In this document: piece by piece, positions 31,246 to 39,482 of the stretch
How positions within the stretch are numbered: position 1 is the stretch's first letter
Layout: each line of letters opens with the position of its first letter
Assembly: GCF_938030725.1 (NCBI RefSeq)
Contig: NZ_CALHIQ010000125.1
Span: 1-56,923 of the forward strand
From: an uncultured Fretibacterium sp.
GTDB taxonomy: Bacteria; Synergistota; Synergistia; Synergistales; Aminobacteriaceae
Direction of reading: 5' to 3'
DNA length: 56,923 nt
Made by a program: the position numbers and the translations under genes
The notes under the pieces: model-generated
What the model saw: the letters and a program-made list of their open reading frames with translations, nothing else
Told to the model about the DNA's origin: nothing
Database searches by the model: none

Positions 31246-34200
31246 TCAGTTGCCGATGTGCAGCAGGTTGTCCAGCAGTTGCTCCTTGAGCTGGTCCTGC
31301 GTGGACCGATCCTCCGGGCTCCCGCCGCCGGGGCCGGTGGGGAACTTCAGGTTCAGACGGAACTGGGTGTCATCCCTCTGCTTCTGCTGGTTTCCGTTGA
31401 GGGAGTCCAGCGGAAGGTAGTCCTGCAGGGGCTTGTCGATCTTCAGGTTCAACAGGCGCAGCTCCTGCCAACTGTTGGACAGGGTGAAGGATACGTCCTG
31501 GAAGTCCCGGCCCCGCAGCCCGATGGCGCGGCCCAGCGTGTCGCGCACCAGGCCCCCGGACAGACCGCCCGTCATGTACTGAAACACGCCCTTCAGGGCC
31601 CCAAGGATCTGGTCCAGCAGCTTGAGGTCGAAGCGCCCTTTGCAGACCAGCTTCAGCCCCTTGCCGGGGATGCCCAGGGAGCCGTTGACGGAGAAATAAC
31701 GGTAGAGCGGCTCCTCCGGCCCCGCCGTGGCCTGGGACCCCGGGTTCAGGAAGAGGTCCGACCCGTCCCAGAAGAAGGTCCCCCGGACGTGCTCAAAGCT
31801 GATGCGCTTCGTGGGGGAGATCGCGTCGATGAGCTCCATCCCCCGCAGACAGCCGCTGGAGGTGATGAAGCGCCCCGCGGCAAAGCTCGTGGCCAGGAAG
31901 CCGAAGTTCCCCTTCAGGTCCGCCTCCAGGTCCGCGCTGCCCACCAGCTCTCCCTCCGTCAGGAACGGCGCGGTGAGACGACCCAGGTCCACGTCCCGCG
32001 CGGTCAGCCGGCCCTTCCATCGGGAGCCCTTCAGGTCCGCCTCGACGCTCAGTCGGACGACACCCCCCGCCAGGTCGGCGCTGCCCTCCTTCATGAGGAC
32101 CTTCCCCCTCCCCGTCAGGACCGTCATCGGGAGGGAGACGTTCGCGACGTCCACACTGCCCACGGCGGTGAGCTTCTTCGAGGCGACCGTCACCTCGATG
32201 GGCCCGTCCCCCGGCGCCGTGCCCCTGACGCTCACCGTCGCCGCGCCGGAGACCATGCCCACGGCCTGAGGGGCCACCTCCGCCGCCAGGACCCCCAGGT
32301 CCATCGGCGCCGTCCGCACCGTCCAGGCCCACGCCTTGCCCGCCCGCTTCAGGACGCCTTCCATGGAGAGCTTAAAACTCCCCTTCCGCCCGCTGGCCGT
32401 CAGGGCGTACCGGCCGGCCGATGGGGACGTGAGGGTGAGGGACGCAGCGTCGATCACCACCTGGTTGACGGAGACGGGGGAGTCCACCCGCAGCGTCAGG
32501 GCGGGCCGCGCCAGGGTCCCCTTCAGGGCCAGAGAGCCGTCCAGGGAGCCGCCCAGGGGGGCAGCCTCCAGGAAGCGCTCGGCCAGCGGCCGCAGCGCCA
32601 GCCCCTTGACGCTCATCGAAACGTCCAGGACGCTGTCCGCCAGACGCTTCTTCCCCGCCGTGACCCGGCCGCTGCCCGAAATCAGGGCCGACCCCACCCT
32701 GGCTTCCAGCTTTCGAATGGAGACCTGGGCCGCGTTTCCGCCCGCCGCGAGCGTCACCGTCGGGACCTCGACCCCCCAGGCCCGCACCCCCTCCGCCTGG
32801 AGGCTCGCCTGCAGGGAGGCCGTCGAGAGCTCGCCCTTCACGCTGAGGTGGCCTCGCACCGTCCCCGCCACCGGGACGGAGGGCGCGAGGTCCTTCACCA
32901 GGCGGGCCAGGTCCAGCGCCGGGACGGAGGCCGAGAGGTCCAGACGCGGGGAGCCCGGCGCGAAGGTCACATCGCCCCGCAGGGACACGACGCCCCCCGC
33001 CAGGCTCACCCGCGTCTCGGGCAGGGAGAGGCGGCCCGCCGCGTAGGTGGCCGAGACGTCCAGGTTCCCCAGGGGGACGTTCGCCGCCCGGTTGTTCCGC
33101 CCCCTCAGGCGCACCGTCGCGCGGGGGTCCTCAAAGCCCCCCTCGACCTCCGCCTCCAGGTCGCAGAGGCCTCGAAGCTGCCCCGCCAGTTGGGGGAAGG
33201 TTCGGGGGTCCAAGTCTCGGAGGCTGGCCTGGAAGGACAGGGTCCGATCCCCCAGGTCCGCCGCGCCCGACGCGGAGAGGGAGGCGGAGCCCAGCCGCGC
33301 CGTCAGGGAGTCCAGGCTCGCCCGTCCCCTTCGCCAGCGGAGGTCCGCCTGAAGGCCCGACAGATTGAGGCCCGCCGCGGAGAGCTTCTCCGACGCGACC
33401 CGGCCGGAGACGGAGAGGTCCTCCGCCACCCTGAGGGTGACGGTGGCCCGGCCCGAAAGCCGGTGCTCCGCCAGCGCCGGCAGCACGGCGGCGGCGCTGG
33501 ACAGGTCGGCGTTCACCACGGAGAGGATCAGCCGGGGCAGGAGCTTTCCGTCCTTCTCCGCCACCTCGCCGCGCCCGAAGAGCTTGCCGCCGAACACCTC
33601 CCCGCCACAGGAGACCCTGGGGGCCTCCCCAGCCCCCAGGCGGGCGTCCAGGGTCAGCCCCTTCACCAGGCGCTGCCCCCCTGCGGAGACCTCCGGGAGG
33701 CGCGCCGCGAGGCGCCCCTCCCACCTCTCCAGGTCCCCGGAGAGGTCGAAGCTCACCAGCCCCCCCTCTCCCTCCAGCCCCGCGCCGGGGGCTGCGATGC
33801 GCCCAATCTCCCTCAGGGAGAGGTTTTGCGCTTCGCCGCGGGCCACGACGCGCAGCGCTTCCATCCCGCGGCTCAGGTCCGCCGAGGCCTCCAGCCGGAT
33901 GGAGGACGCCGCCGTCCGGAGCTCGCCCCCCGCCACCGACAGGACCCCACCGGCCCAGCGCCAGGGCACCCGCAGGGAGAGGGGAACGTCCGCCACCGCG
34001 CCCTTCCGGAGGGTGAGCACCCCCTCGGCCTTCACGTCCCCGGAGTCCGCACGGACCTGAAGCCGTCCGTGCAGGAGGCCGGAGGCCCGCGGGGTTCCAT
34101 CGGGAGCCAGGGCCATGAGGGGCGCCAGCGGCAGCGCCGACAGGTCCGCCCTGAGGTCCAGCACAGGCAGAATCCGCCCCTGAACCGCCCCTCGCCCCTC

Positions 34201-34818
34201 ACCGACGCGGAGGTCTGAGGAGAGGACCTCGAGGGTCTGAAAGCTCACCCTCCCCTTCAGCGCGATGGGCAGGTCCTCCGCCATCGACCTGAGGCGGGCG
34301 GCGAGGGCCAGGTCCCCCTCCTCCGTCAGCGTCAGCTCGGAGAGGTCGAGGGTTCCCTGAGAAAGGATCAGGTGCAGGTCCCGCAGGGAGGCCCTCAGGG
34401 GGTACACGGCGGGGCTGGCCCCCTCCGCACCGCCTGCGAAACGTCCAGCCAGCTCTTGAATCCTCTCCACGTCGGCGCTTAGTCCCTGAACCTCAAGGGA
34501 TCGGACCCAGGGGGTCCCCCGAAGGGTCAGCCCCCAATCCAGGCTGACGGCGGCCCGGTCCAGCGTCAGGTACGTCGCGTCCCCCGACGCCAGGACAAGG
34601 CCCTGCACCTCATAACCCTGGAACAGGGACCCCTCCACCCCCTCCAGCCTCAGGGCCGGCGTCATGGCGCCGCCGATCCATCGAGCCAGGGGTAGCACGA
34701 GCCAGGAGCCCGTGGGCAGCCAGAAGAGCGTCGCGGCCGTTGCCGCAACCAAAAGGAGCAGGGCCAACAGGCCCTTCAAGAACTTTGTCAAATGGAAAGA
34801 CCTCGCTTCGTTCCTCAT
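31246..34818 (-). CDS. AsmA/TamB-like inter-membrane lipid-transport protein
   Basis: About 1190 residues with one N-terminal membrane anchor (about 12-35, FLKGLLALLLLVAATAATLFWLP) and a very long, repetitive beta-structured body of alternating strands with motifs such as GxLxLxG, typical of the AsmA/TamB/YhdP family that forms hydrophobic bridges between inner and outer membrane. TamB-like opening features are WLVLPLARWIG and LRLEGVEGSLFQGYEVQGLVL. The C-terminal quarter (FITSSGCLRGMELIDAISPTKRISFEHVRGTFFWDG, then VNGSLGIPGKG) fits AsmA-like C-terminal regions. It argues for a diderm envelope. The start is uncertain: ATG 34818 is used; TTG 34791 behind GAGG would give MTKFLKGLL directly before the anchor. 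No BamA/TamA partner is in the window. Confidence 0.85.
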   Translation of the reverse strand: MRNEARSFHLTKFLKGLLALLLLVAATAATLFWLPTGSWLVLPLARWIGGAMTPALRLEGVEGSLFQGYEVQGLVLASGDATYLTLDRAAVSLDWGLTLRGTPWVRSLEVQGLSADVERIQELAGRFAGGAEGASPAVYPLRASLRDLHLILSQGTLDLSELTLTEEGDLALAARLRSMAEDLPIALKGRVSFQTLEVLSSDLRVGEGRGAVQGRILPVLDLRADLSALPLAPLMALAPDGTPRASGLLHGRLQVRADSGDVKAEGVLTLRKGAVADVPLSLRVPWRWAGGVLSVAGGELRTAASSIRLEASADLSRGMEALRVVARGEAQNLSLREIGRIAAPGAGLEGEGGLVSFDLSGDLERWEGRLAARLPEVSAGGQRLVKGLTLDARLGAGEAPRVSCGGEVFGGKLFGRGEVAEKDGKLLPRLILSVVNADLSSAAAVLPALAEHRLSGRATVTLRVAEDLSVSGRVASEKLSAAGLNLSGLQADLRWRRGRASLDSLTARLGSASLSASGAADLGDRTLSFQASLRDLDPRTFPQLAGQLRGLCDLEAEVEGGFEDPRATVRLRGRNNRAANVPLGNLDVSATYAAGRLSLPETRVSLAGGVVSLRGDVTFAPGSPRLDLSASVPALDLARLVKDLAPSVPVAGTVRGHLSVKGELSTASLQASLQAEGVRAWGVEVPTVTLAAGGNAAQVSIRKLEARVGSALISGSGRVTAGKKRLADSVLDVSMSVKGLALRPLAERFLEAAPLGGSLDGSLALKGTLARPALTLRVDSPVSVNQVVIDAASLTLTSPSAGRYALTASGRKGSFKLSMEGVLKRAGKAWAWTVRTAPMDLGVLAAEVAPQAVGMVSGAATVSVRGTAPGDGPIEVTVASKKLTAVGSVDVANVSLPMTVLTGRGKVLMKEGSADLAGGVVRLSVEADLKGSRWKGRLTARDVDLGRLTAPFLTEGELVGSADLEADLKGNFGFLATSFAAGRFITSSGCLRGMELIDAISPTKRISFEHVRGTFFWDGSDLFLNPGSQATAGPEEPLYRYFSVNGSLGIPGKGLKLVCKGRFDLKLLDQILGALKGVFQYMTGGLSGGLVRDTLGRAIGLRGRDFQDVSFTLSNSWQELRLLNLKIDKPLQDYLPLDSLNGNQQKQRDDTQFRLNLKFPTGPGGGSPEDRSTQDQLKEQLLDNLLHIGN

Positions 34819-35040
34819 CAATTCCCACAACCGCAAAACAGCGAACGGACGCCGGGGCCACCTCTCCCCCGCGTCCCTGGACGCGATTATAAAGGAAACG
34901 GGGGGAAAAATCCTGGAGGCTTTTCCTCAATCTTACGGCCCCTCAAAAAACGCGCAGGAAGCCTGAGCCCTTCGACCTGCGGTCTGTGGGCTTCGAGGCT
35001 CCAATGCCGAAAGTGGGGCAAAAAATGAACCTTTGGTCCG
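34819..35040. other. Left part of the tamB-topA divergent gap
   Basis: Non-coding sequence between the divergent genes. It contains a minus-strand TATAAT (34886-34891) that could be the -10 of the AsmA/TamB-like gene, though no -35 or TG extension is visible, and several A/T-rich stretches. No RNA gene or ORF with a ribosome-binding site is seen. The DnaA-box-like cluster begins directly to the right. Confidence 0.4.
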
Positions 35041-35250
35041 TGTGGATGGAATTGTGGACAAGTGGACAACCCGGTGGATATTTTTCCGCGATGCGTTACG
35101 ACATCGCCGTTCCGACCCGCAATGTGGATAAGTGGACGGTGTGGAAGAAGCGACGCCGGGGAAAAAATCAAGTCTTGACTTTTTTCGATTTTGACCTCAG
35201 CGTCCATTCCTCCATTCTCGCGAAAAGCACAAAAGGATTTCTACAAAATC
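35041..35250. other. DnaA-box-like cluster with AT-rich flank, candidate replication origin
   Basis: Between 35041 and 35148 there are seven same-direction sites related to TGTGGATAA (the complement of the DnaA box TTATCCACA): TGTGGATGG 35041, TGTGGACAA 35053, AGTGGACAA 35061, GGTGGATAT 35073, TGTGGATAA 35123 (9/9), AGTGGACGG 35131, TGTGGAAGA 35140. A 17-mer TGTGGAYAAGTGGACRR occurs twice, 70 bp apart. A run rich in A and T (35160-35195, with TCAAGTCTTGA) and a second one (35221-35270) follow. Clustered boxes next to an AT-rich stretch are the usual origin layout. A DnaA-controlled promoter is the alternative. Confidence 0.55.
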
Positions 35251-35258
35251 GCAAAGTA

Positions 35259-35267
35259 TGGTATAAA
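35259..35267 (+). promoter_or_regulatory. Extended -10 promoter for the topA operon
   Basis: TGGTATAAA, followed by T, about 70 bp before the first gene and directly after the DnaA-box-like cluster. No strong -35. Confidence 0.55.
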
Positions 35268-35336
35268 TAGCCCCGTGCGCGCCGGAGAGCCAAGGTCCCG
35301 GAGTGCACACGACCGAACCCTTAAGGAGAAGTGCCC

Positions 35337-35666
35337 GTGAAAAAGACGCAGAAAAACCAGACCCCATCAGACGTGCGGAGAATCCAGGGCGGCGCGGGGG
35401 CCCGCCGCATCTTCAGCGACGTGGAGCGCCGCTACATCGCGCCGGAGGCCCTGGCCCTGGCCTCGTCGCTCCTGGAGTCCTGGGCCGTCCCCATGGAAAC
35501 GATGGAGAAGGCCCTCATACAGGCCCTCGTCCTGGGGATGGCCAGCAACTCCGCCACCGACGCCTCCACCCTTCAGAACCTGGTGGACGCCGTGTCGCTG
35601 GACCCCACCTTCAGCATCCCGCTCCTGCTGGCACCCTCCCAGTCCCAGCCGAGCTGGGTGTGCTGA
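35337..35666 (+). CDS. Small hypothetical protein coupled to topA
   Basis: A 109-residue protein without a recognised domain. GTG 35337 is placed eight bases after AAGGAG (35323-35328); GTG 35331 would be too close. The N-terminus is basic (MKKTQKNQTPSDVRR), the rest looks helical and hydrophobic-patterned (YIAPEALALASSLLESWAVPMETMEKALIQALVLGMA), ending in a Pro/Ser-rich tail and a final Cys. There is no signal peptide or clear membrane helix, so it is probably a cytosolic helical protein. Its TGA shares one base with the topA ATG, so the two proteins are made together. Position between the DnaA-box-like cluster and topA hints at a DNA-related role; this is inference only. Confidence 0.78.
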   Translation: MKKTQKNQTPSDVRRIQGGAGARRIFSDVERRYIAPEALALASSLLESWAVPMETMEKALIQALVLGMASNSATDASTLQNLVDAVSLDPTFSIPLLLAPSQSQPSWVC

Positions 35667-38047
35667 TGAGCCCCGCCAAGAAAGCGGCGGCCAAAAAGCG
35701 TACGGCCCAGGGGCCGGAGGCCGCCACGGAAAAGGCACCCACGACCGCAGCAAAGGCGCCGGCCGCAAAGCGCGCGGCCAGGAAGCCAAAGGCTGTCGCA
35801 GAGAAGGCACCCGCGACGAAAGAGCCGGCCGCGAAGCCTGCGGCCAAGCGAACGAAGGCCGCCACGAAAAAGGCACCCGCGGCCGCAGCAAAGGCGCCGG
35901 CCAGGGCGTCCCGCAGGCGCACCGGCCCCCTCAGCGCCGAGGGGCGGACGCTGATCATCGTGGAGTCCCCGGAGAAGGCCCAGACCATCAATGGCTTCCT
36001 GGGGAAGGACTACCTCGTCCGGTCCAGCAAGGGGCACATCCGGGACCTGCCCCGCAGCCGCATGGCCATCGACATCGAGCACGACTTCAAGCCGGAGTAC
36101 ATCCTGGTCAAGGGCAAGGCCGCCCTGAAGAACGAGCTCCTGGCTCTGGCCCGGAGCGCCGCGAACGTCCTCCTGGCCTCGGACCCGGACCGCGAGGGGG
36201 AGGCCATCGCCTGGCACCTGGCGGAGGTGCTGGGGGTGGACCTGGCCAGCCGGTGCCGCGTGCGCTTCTACGAGATCACGGCCAACGCCGTGCGGAGCGC
36301 GGTGCAGGCGCCGGACTTCATCGACCAGAACCGGGTGGACGCCCAGCAGGCCCGCCGCGTCCTCGACCGGCTGGTGGGGTACACGCTGAGCCCCCTCCTC
36401 TGGAAGAAGATCCGCTACGGCCTCTCCGCGGGGCGCGTGCAGTCCGTGGCGCTGAACCTGATCTGCCAGCGGGAGCGCGAGATCCAGAAGTTCGTCCCGG
36501 ACCCCTACTGGGTGGTGACGGTGCGGGCCTCCGCGCCGGGGGACCGCCTCTACGAGCTGAGGGCGGACCGGCTGGACGGGAAGTCCCTGATGAAGGGGAC
36601 GCTGCCGCTCCTGATCAAGGACGAGGCCACGGCGGACGATATCCTGGAGGAGGTGCGGAACCACCCCCTGACCGTTTCGGAGTTCCGCCTGCGCGAGAGC
36701 CCCAGGGCGGCGCCGGCCCCCTTCCGCACCAGCACCCTGCAGCAGGAGGCCTCGCGGCGCCTCGGCATGGTGCCGCGGCGCACGATGCGCGTGGCCCAGG
36801 AGCTCTACGAGGGGCTGAACGTCCCCGGCCGCGGCAGCGTGGGCCTCATCACCTACATGCGCACGGACAGCCTGAGGCTCTCCGAGGAGGCTTTGGGGCT
36901 CTGCCGGGACTTCATCGAGCGGACCTACGGCGCCGAGCGGCTGCCGAAGGCCCCCAACGTCTACGCGGCGCCGGGCCGCAGCCAGGACGCGCACGAGGCG
37001 ATCCGCCCGACGGACGTGACCCTCACGCCGGAGGCCGTCCGGGACGCGATGTCGCCCGAGCAGTTCCGCCTCTACGACATGATCTGGCGCCGGTTCACGG
37101 CGTGCCAGATGGCGCCCGCCGTCACGGCGAAGGCCACGCTGCGGGCGGAGGCCGGCCGCGTCGGCCTGAAGCAGGAGGGCGAGAGCCTGGTCTTCGACGG
37201 CTGGAGCGCGGTGTGGCCCCTGGACCTGAAGGGGGAGCGGCTGGAGCCCGTCGAGGCGGGGACGGTCCTGACCCCCACCGACATGACGAAGGAGCAGCGC
37301 TTCACGCGCCCGCCGGCCCGCTACTCGGAGGCCAGCCTAATCAAGACGCTGGAGGAGAACGGGGTGGGGCGCCCCTCCACCTACGCGACGATCTCCGGCA
37401 CGCTCGACGTGCGCGGCTACGTGGAGAAGAACGAGGAGAAGCGCTTCTGCCCCACCGCCCTGGGGATGACGGTGGACGAGTTCCTGATGCGCTACTTCGA
37501 CCGCAAGGACCTGTCCTCCATCGTGGACGCGGGCTTCACCGCCCAGATGGAGCGGGAGCTGGACGAGGTGGAGGAAACCCGCCGCCGCTGGCTGGACGTG
37601 GTGCGGGAGTTCTGGACCGAGTTCTCGCGAACGGTGGAGGAGGCCCAGAGCGCGGAGCGCGTGCCCCTTCCGGAGCCGGAGCCCATCGGTGAGGACTGCC
37701 CCGAGTGCGGGAAGCCTCTGGTGAAGAAGCGCGGGCGCTTCGGGGAGTTCATCGCCTGCACCGGCTACCCGGAGTGCCGCTACACCCGCGCCATCCTGAA
37801 GACCATCGGCGTGCCGTGCCCCAAGTGCGGCTCGGAGCAGGGCGGCACGGTGGTGAAGCGGCGCAGCCGGACCGGCAGGACCTTCTACGGCTGCTCCCGA
37901 TACCCCGACTGCGACTACACCTCCTGGAACCAACCGACGGGCGACCGGTGCCCGGAGTGCGGGGCGGACCTCTACCGGCGCGGACGGACCCGCTTCTGCA
38001 CCCAGTGCGGCTACAAGGCCGCGGACGACGCGCCCTCCGACGAGTGA
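35666..38047 (+). CDS. topA: DNA topoisomerase I with histone H1-like N-terminal tail
   Basis: Type IA topoisomerase relaxing negative supercoils. After an N-terminal tail of about 90 residues made of Lys/Ala/Pro repeats (KKAAAKKR, KAPAAKRAARKPK, KPAAKRTKAATKKAP), the Toprim domain begins with GRTLIIVESPEKAQ (catalytic Glu100) and SDPDREGEAIAWHL. The active-site Tyr397 lies in GLITYMRTDSLRLS. Three C-terminal zinc fingers follow: CPECGKPL...CTGYPEC, CPKCGSEQ...CSRYPDC, CPECGADL...CTQC. Total 793 residues. Basic tails are known at the C-terminus of mycobacterial and Streptomyces TopA; an N-terminal one is unusual. ATG 35666 overlaps the upstream stop. trmFO follows. Confidence 0.95.
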   Translation: MSPAKKAAAKKRTAQGPEAATEKAPTTAAKAPAAKRAARKPKAVAEKAPATKEPAAKPAAKRTKAATKKAPAAAAKAPARASRRRTGPLSAEGRTLIIVESPEKAQTINGFLGKDYLVRSSKGHIRDLPRSRMAIDIEHDFKPEYILVKGKAALKNELLALARSAANVLLASDPDREGEAIAWHLAEVLGVDLASRCRVRFYEITANAVRSAVQAPDFIDQNRVDAQQARRVLDRLVGYTLSPLLWKKIRYGLSAGRVQSVALNLICQREREIQKFVPDPYWVVTVRASAPGDRLYELRADRLDGKSLMKGTLPLLIKDEATADDILEEVRNHPLTVSEFRLRESPRAAPAPFRTSTLQQEASRRLGMVPRRTMRVAQELYEGLNVPGRGSVGLITYMRTDSLRLSEEALGLCRDFIERTYGAERLPKAPNVYAAPGRSQDAHEAIRPTDVTLTPEAVRDAMSPEQFRLYDMIWRRFTACQMAPAVTAKATLRAEAGRVGLKQEGESLVFDGWSAVWPLDLKGERLEPVEAGTVLTPTDMTKEQRFTRPPARYSEASLIKTLEENGVGRPSTYATISGTLDVRGYVEKNEEKRFCPTALGMTVDEFLMRYFDRKDLSSIVDAGFTAQMERELDEVEETRRRWLDVVREFWTEFSRTVEEAQSAERVPLPEPEPIGEDCPECGKPLVKKRGRFGEFIACTGYPECRYTRAILKTIGVPCPKCGSEQGGTVVKRRSRTGRTFYGCSRYPDCDYTSWNQPTGDRCPECGADLYRRGRTRFCTQCGYKAADDAPSDE
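35730..35902 (+). repeat. 35-bp direct repeat in the topA tail
   Basis: Copies at 35730-35764 and 35868-35902 match at 33 of 35 positions and are 138 bp (46 codons) apart, in frame. They encode the repeated EKAPTTAAKAPA / KKAPAAAAKAPA segments of the basic tail, so the tail grew by internal duplication and may vary in length between strains. Confidence 0.8.
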
Positions 38048-38088
38048 CGGGACGAAGCCAAGAGATGGACGAAAAGGTCGGAGGGCTC

Positions 38089-39426
38089 ATGGACATGCCG
38101 TTCACCGTCGTCGGCGGCGGGCTTGCGGGATGCGAGGCGGCGTGGCAACTGGCCCGGCGCGGCCTGCCCGTGCACCTGTTCGAGATGCGGCCCCTGGCCA
38201 CGACGCCGGCCCACAGCACGGACCGGCTGGCGGAGGTGGTGTGCAGCAACTCCTTCGGGGCGGACCGGGGACGCGAGCGCCCCTCCGCGGGGGGCATCCT
38301 GAAGGACGAGCTGGCCCTGGGCGGCTCCCTGATCCTGGAGTGCGCCGAGGCCTGCCGCGTGCCCGCGGGCGGCGCGCTGGCCGTGGACCGGGAACGCTTC
38401 TCGGCCCTGGTCACGGAACGGATCACCGCCCGCCCGGAGGTCCAACTGATCCGCCAGGAGGTCACGTCCCTGCCGGAGGGCCCGGCGATCCTCGCCACGG
38501 GCCCCCTCACCTCCGCCCCCCTGGCGGACGCCCTGGCCGCGGCGCTGGGCCGCGGGTACGTGGCCTTCTTCGACGCGGCGGCCCCCATCGTCACCCGCGA
38601 CTCCATCGACATGGAGAGGGCCTACGTCGCAGGGCGGTGGGGCGGGAGCGGGGACTACATCAACTGCCCCATGACGCGGGAGGAGTACCTGGCCTTCCAC
38701 GACGCGCTGGTCCACGCAGAGCGCGCGCTGCCCCACGACTTCGAGCGGGGGATGTACTTCGAGGGCTGCATCCCCATCGAGGCCCTGGCGGAGCGGGGCC
38801 CGGACACCCTGCGCTTCGGCCCCCTCCGCCCGGTGGGGCTGGAGGACCCCCGGCCGGGACACGGCGGCCGCGCCTGGGCCGTCGTGCAGCTGCGGCAGGA
38901 CGACGCCGCGGGGACGCTCTTCAACCTCGTGGGCTTTCAGACCGGGCTGAAGTGGGGAGAGCAGCGGCGCGTGTTCTCCATGATCCCCGGCCTCGAGCGC
39001 GCCGAGTTCGTGCGCCTGGGGGTGATGCACCGCAACACCTCCGTCTGCGCGCCCGCCGTGCTGGACCCGTGGCTGCGTCCCACCCCCACGAGGCGAGGGG
39101 ACCTGTTTCTGGCGGGACAGATCACGGGGGTGGAGGGCTACATGGAGAGCACGGCCATGGGGCTCGCGGCCGGCCTCCACGCCGCCTGCCTGGCGACGGG
39201 GCGCCCCCTGCCCGTCTGGCCCGACGAAACGGTCGTCGGGTCCCTGATGCGCTACCTCCGAACCGCGGACCCGGAGCGCTTTCAGCCCATGAACGCCAAC
39301 CTGGGCATCCTCCCTCCGCTGGAGGGCCGGATACGGGACAAAAAGCTTCGCGCCGCGGCCTACCGCGACCGCGCCCTGGCCGCCGCCGAGGGCTTCTGGC
39401 GGGCTCAGGGCGTCCCCGCGCCTTGA
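38089..39426 (+). CDS. trmFO: TrmFO, folate-dependent tRNA (uracil-54) methyltransferase
   Basis: FAD enzyme that uses methylenetetrahydrofolate to make ribothymidine at tRNA position 54. Visible are the FAD-binding TVVGGGLAGCEAAWQLARRG, FEMRP, AEVVCSNSFGAD (with the conserved Cys), the DAAAPIV and YINCPMTREEY blocks, the second Cys in MYFEGCIPIEALAERG, and LFLAGQITGVEGYMESTAMG. 445 residues, normal. Starts possible at ATG 38065, 38089 and 38095; GGAGG at 38080 favours 38089. topA-trmFO is a common order. The gene ends inside the promoter of the next gene. Confidence 0.94.
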   Translation: MDMPFTVVGGGLAGCEAAWQLARRGLPVHLFEMRPLATTPAHSTDRLAEVVCSNSFGADRGRERPSAGGILKDELALGGSLILECAEACRVPAGGALAVDRERFSALVTERITARPEVQLIRQEVTSLPEGPAILATGPLTSAPLADALAAALGRGYVAFFDAAAPIVTRDSIDMERAYVAGRWGGSGDYINCPMTREEYLAFHDALVHAERALPHDFERGMYFEGCIPIEALAERGPDTLRFGPLRPVGLEDPRPGHGGRAWAVVQLRQDDAAGTLFNLVGFQTGLKWGEQRRVFSMIPGLERAEFVRLGVMHRNTSVCAPAVLDPWLRPTPTRRGDLFLAGQITGVEGYMESTAMGLAAGLHAACLATGRPLPVWPDETVVGSLMRYLRTADPERFQPMNANLGILPPLEGRIRDKKLRAAAYRDRALAAAEGFWRAQGVPAP

Positions 39427-39451
39427 CGTCAGCACGGCGAATCAATAAAAT
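39423..39451 (+). promoter_or_regulatory. Sigma-70 promoter of the hydrolase gene
   Basis: TTGACG (39423-39428), a 17-bp spacer, TAAAAT (39446-39451). The -35 overlaps the trmFO stop codon. Matches are 5/6 and 5/6 to consensus at ideal spacing, one of the two best -35/-10 pairs in the window. Confidence 0.75.
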
Positions 39452-39482
39452 AGTGCCATCTTCAGCTTAAGGAGGTCGTGTT

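Noticed and set aside
31258..34218. Plus-strand open frame of 986 codons opposite the AsmA/TamB-like gene
   Set aside because: It is antisense to a gene with clear family features. Its composition is low-complexity Arg/Gln/Gly/His without motifs, as expected from GC-rich codon third positions; no ribosome-binding site or promoter.
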